64,000 bases of DNA from Nymphaea colorata. Lineage: Eukaryota > Streptophyta > Magnoliopsida > Nymphaeales > Nymphaeaceae. Of the stretch, positions 60,214 through 64,000 are shown one piece after another. Location: NCBI RefSeq assembly GCF_008831285.2, contig NC_045149.1:8954417-9018416 (forward strand), given 5' to 3'. The stretch's first letter is position 1; each line of letters starts with the position of its first letter. The position numbers were made by a program, and so were the translations under genes. A model generated the notes under the pieces. The model was not told the DNA's origin, made no database searches, and worked only from the letters and a program-made list of their open reading frames with translations.

Positions 60214-63200
60214 CATTTCATGTGGCGTAAGGTAATTTTATATTTTTTGCCCCCTCTTTGTCGATGAACAGCCATATGCAATTGCTTTTTAGAGATTCAA
60301 ACTTGGAGCTTCTGGCTGATTTTTTTAGTTTTGTCTAAAAGTGCGAGGCCTTGTGGCTGAGGAAATCCGAAAAATCTACACGACCAGTTTGATTCTTATG
60401 TATCTTCTCCTTTGCTATTTCATATGGTTACGGGATCAACAACCAGTGAATCCCACAAGTGTTGATGTCAAAGAAGGAAGATGGATGATGGACGCTTAAG
60501 TATCAGTAGTTTGCTGTTATCACAATTTTCCTTGAATTTTCATCCATTTGCAAGTGGTTGTTGATATATAAGGCTCTCTGTAACGTGTGGTGTTACCTCC
60601 TCTTAGCTGGTTCCTACATATGGTAATCTAGTATAGTCCATGTGGATGTATTCTTGCCTTGTCAAAATCTCTGCCGAATGAAGAGATAAAGATGGTGATT
60701 TTATGACCCATTCACTTTGTCTGTGAAATCACTGCCCGTATGCACGTAAGTGTATCTAAAGCCGTCGAAACACAAAACTTATCTTGCTAGTGTACATTAG
60801 CCCTGAAGAATTTTTCTTGAGGGGAAGAATTGTTCTATATGAATACACCGTTGTATCAACAAATACATGTTTAGAAAAGAAAAATATCTGCTAATGAACT
60901 GATAGAAAGGGAGCAACGATGACTTGTGAACAGAAATCAAGGAATGCACATGGATGCCTGTTAAACTGGTTCACAACAGTGTTTATTGATGTTGAGGCAG
61001 GAAGCTTGTTCTGAGTTAGATGTGTATTAAGATTAGCCAAATGTGCTGAATATTGTAGTCAGAGACAGTCTAGACTAGAGTACCTAGGCAACTTAGGATG
61101 CATTGTTTTGATTATTTCTGAATATTCTACTTACATACCTTGGAATAGTTTTTGAAATATCCTAAATTGTTTGAGTGTTTTAATGAATATAAGTAGAAAA
61201 CCGTGTTCCAGTTTCTGCTTGTTCCTTCTCTTTCCATGGCCCATCTACATGCCCCTGACTAGGCCTTTTCGAGGCCCACCACTTAGATCAACCTAGTGCT
61301 TTTAGCTACTATAGGTGTTCAATGAGGATAACCGGATACGCATTGTCGCCACACTATAAATATTCTTTTGGTCAATTATGATGTGAAGGTGCAATTTTCA
61401 ATCAATAGCAGGCCAACCATTGGTTTCCAAATCAAACATTTATGTGACACCTTGGGTATAGACTCATTGGTCACTAAAACCATTCTAGTCACTTCTCGAG
61501 CACAGTCAGTGGCCTTAACTAAAATTCGTTCTATCTACAATCTTGATTCTTCTACTTTTTCCTTTTGATGAATGTTCCTAGCCTTTCTTGGTCACATTTG
61601 TGGCTTCAATTCTCAGTAGTTTTCACCAAACTCTGTTCTATTCACAATCTTGATTCTTCTATTTTTTTCCCAATTCATCAATCTTCTAGCCTTTCTTGTT
61701 CTTTATTGATCACATTCTGCTTACATTTCAAGCTTTTTATTGTGAACTCTCTGGTACCATGTTAATAACAGTAAGGAAATTTTCCACCATTTTTCCTGCC
61801 ACAGAGAATGCATGTTACGGACCATCATTTATACTTTTCTTGTACTACAGAACAAGGCCCTGAATTTGCTTGCTTATGAGCGTTGAGGAACTTATCACGT
61901 GGCTGCAAATTTATGACTATGCACTTCCAAGGAGGGTCAATATAAATACATTCAACCGCTTTACTGGAATGTTGGAATGTAAAAATCCTGTTTATTTTCT
62001 CTGTTTAATTCTTATCCACACTTTTATTTCTCCTAATCAACTGTCTGCACTTTGAAATTCTGGTTTGATTTTAAAGATGTTTTAATTATACTCATGGAAA
62101 CAGAGCAAAAGGTCCTATCGAAATGGATTTTTCCTCATATCAACCTTGTATTTCTTTTCTCATTACCGTCTGTGTGCTATTTTCTGTTCTATGGCATCGT
62201 TTAGACATACTGTTTGTTGTGCTTTTATGTCTGTTCTAAAAGTTAAGAATCTGCAAGCCACCATCTGTGCATGTGGCTGTTTTCTATCTTAGGGTTTTTA
62301 CTCAATTTTCATCCATAATGATCTTTAATAACCACACTCATTTCAAATGTTCTCCTTATAATATGTGTGGCCCGTTACTGGATGTATTTCTTGGAGCCGT
62401 GGTAAATGTTGTCTTGTACTCATCTGTGTTTGAATACAGTCAAACACGTGGCTAATACAAACAATATTTTGTTATTATTGATGATATTTTGCAACTTTAC
62501 TGTTTCTCGTGGTTGTTCTCTTGAAACTTTTAATGCTTCCTAGAGTTTTAGATTTATTCATATCCTGCCACATCTTGGGTTGCTTATTTATGCTTAGTAT
62601 AGGTTCATTATAATGTAAGACTAAACCAGTGAGAAAATTTGTAGTGAAGAGAACTCCCTTTCGTAATCTTTTTTACTAATATTTTTTAAAATTTTAACAG
62701 GATCCCTGAAATTATTGTGATAATTCACCACCCAGATGCACAAAGAGGAGGAGGATGGTAAATCCAGGACTAGACTAGGTTTTTCATCCTATAGTTGTAA
62801 CCAGGCCTATGAATGTTTCCAGTTTTTCTTTTTCCCTGAAAATACTTTTATGTTGGTATGTTCAGAGGAAAACTTTGTACCATAAAATTATTGTAAAATC
62901 ACCTAAGTGGTTCTTTTCATCAACTAGCTTGGGATCTCATTGGTCACGGGTTACCTGTGTTTTGGCACCTTTTTTTTTTAGTAGTTACAAAAGTAATACC
63001 TGCAATTCGTGCAAATTTCTGACCGGAGTCTGTTCGACATTCGTATGCAAGCTTGTGATGCAAAAAATAGAACCTCTCTAGGAGAGCTTGTACAGAAATT
63101 CCTCCACTTGGTGCCACAATGTAAACCAAAATACTTACTCTCATAAATATGCATATTTTTGGTACTTGTTTACCTGGCTTGTAGCATCCGACTTTTTGTC

Positions 63201-64000
63201 GCACAGACTCGTCTAATAGGCTGCCACAGCTAAATCAATTTGGTGCAGGTGCAGTACGGTGCACCTGGCTGTTTTAGTGTCATGCTCTAGTTTTATTTTA
63301 TACATATATCTATATATCTTATATGTAAAAAACTACACATAAGCTTATTCTATGCAAACGTAATACATGCACACATACTCTTGCTGCACATGTAGGTATA
63401 TTTTCTGAAAAATGCTGTGCAGGCGCTGGCACCTTTATTCGTGTGGTACGTAGATTGTACTGTTGTTCATTGGGAACGGTGGAATGTGAGAGAACTGTAC
63501 CTTCAAGAACATGAACAGCGATTGGCAACTGATGTTTCATTTTTATGCCTTCTGTCTCTTGAAGAAGACTGCCTATGGAATCCAAGGCATTCACTGTCGT
63601 GTTAGCATCGCAACTGCCGACACCACAATCCACATCTAGATGCCTTCTAAATGAGGTGATATTTATTAAATTCCCTGCTAAATTAGTGGCTCTTCCAACA
63701 GTTCCAGCTTCAGGGGCCGTCTCAGGTGGCTATCCGGTTTAAAAGCTGCATTGAAGCATTGTTAAGAGTGGAAGTGAGGGAACACCTGAGCCAGCAGAAC
63801 TGCAAGAGAGGACACCTGGACATGGAGAGTTCGTCAAATCCGTGGATGCAGCGGATTCTTTACCGCCATCTGTATTTGCTTGTTGATCGGATAAAAATAT
63901 GAGGGGACTACACCTGTTATAGCCACTCGAGGTGGTTGTGTACAATTCCGTCGGAATTAATGTCCTACAGTTGTGGGTGGATTCTCTCTCTCTCTCTGCC
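60214..64000. other. 3' UTR of U11/U12-31K and gene-poor right edge
   Basis: The first part is the 3' UTR of the preceding gene; U12-31K-type transcripts can carry introns there, but none is proven here. Beyond it the DNA is AT-rich with short open frames and isolated splice-like motifs, such as an acceptor at about 62700 and another near 63420. The edge near 63320-63950 has higher GC and coding-like stretches on both strands but nothing I can assign. A short CT run ends the window. Confidence 0.45.

Noticed and set aside
63319-63945. Coding-like stretches on both strands at the right edge
   Set aside because: Mutually overlapping frames, no recognised motif or splice chain; the edge truncates any gene that might be here.

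Overview
The window is nuclear DNA of a flowering plant. The evidence is GT-AG intron-rich genes with plant-type products, plant LTR retrotransposons primed by initiator tRNA-Met, hAT transposons and long AT/GA microsatellites. No organelle, bacterial or rRNA/tRNA gene signature was seen. Lineage cannot be fixed from sequence reading alone.

Layout. Bases 1-13,148 are accessory. A 4.8 kb hAT-type DNA transposon (581-5388, 8-bp target duplication AGAACACC) carries exon-like gene fragments and a truncated Ty1/copia piece. A decayed Ty1/copia element follows (5641-10712, target duplication GAAGG). From 13,149 to 23,387 (minus) lies a five-exon 5'-3' exonuclease-family gene. Its 5.5 kb intron between exons 2 and 3 holds a second degenerate hAT element, with transposase remnants and long imperfect inverted arms. 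From 25,866 to 32,067 (minus) is an eleven-exon tRNA methylthiotransferase of the CDKAL1 type, with radical-SAM and TRAM domains and a C-terminal membrane anchor. It stands head-to-head, 1.4 kb apart, with a ten-exon plus-strand gene for splicing factor SLU7 (33,445-38,504).

Bases about 39,030-57,640 are a nested retrotransposon complex. A broken plus-strand Ty3/gypsy element was entered by a Ty1/copia element (40,028-56,099, target duplication AGAAC). That element was entered by a Tekay-like chromodomain Ty3/gypsy element (42,963-53,498, ATATA) and by a complete 455-bp TRIM (55,298-55,752, GTTCT). The TRIM landed inside the copia primer-binding site. All three inner insertions keep both termini and perfect target duplications, so the order of events can be read directly.

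Bases 59,449-60,213 (plus) are an intronless gene for the U11/U12 snRNP 31K protein (RRM plus CCHC knuckle) of the minor spliceosome. The remaining 3.8 kb to the right edge holds no gene I could recognise.

The four host genes act in RNA or DNA metabolism: splicing (SLU7, U11/U12-31K), tRNA modification (CDKAL1-type) and a FEN-like nuclease. Their adjacency is probably ordinary gene order rather than a functional cluster. Exon boundaries were placed by eye from GT-AG sites, reading phase and family conservation. All four reading frames close without a frameshift.
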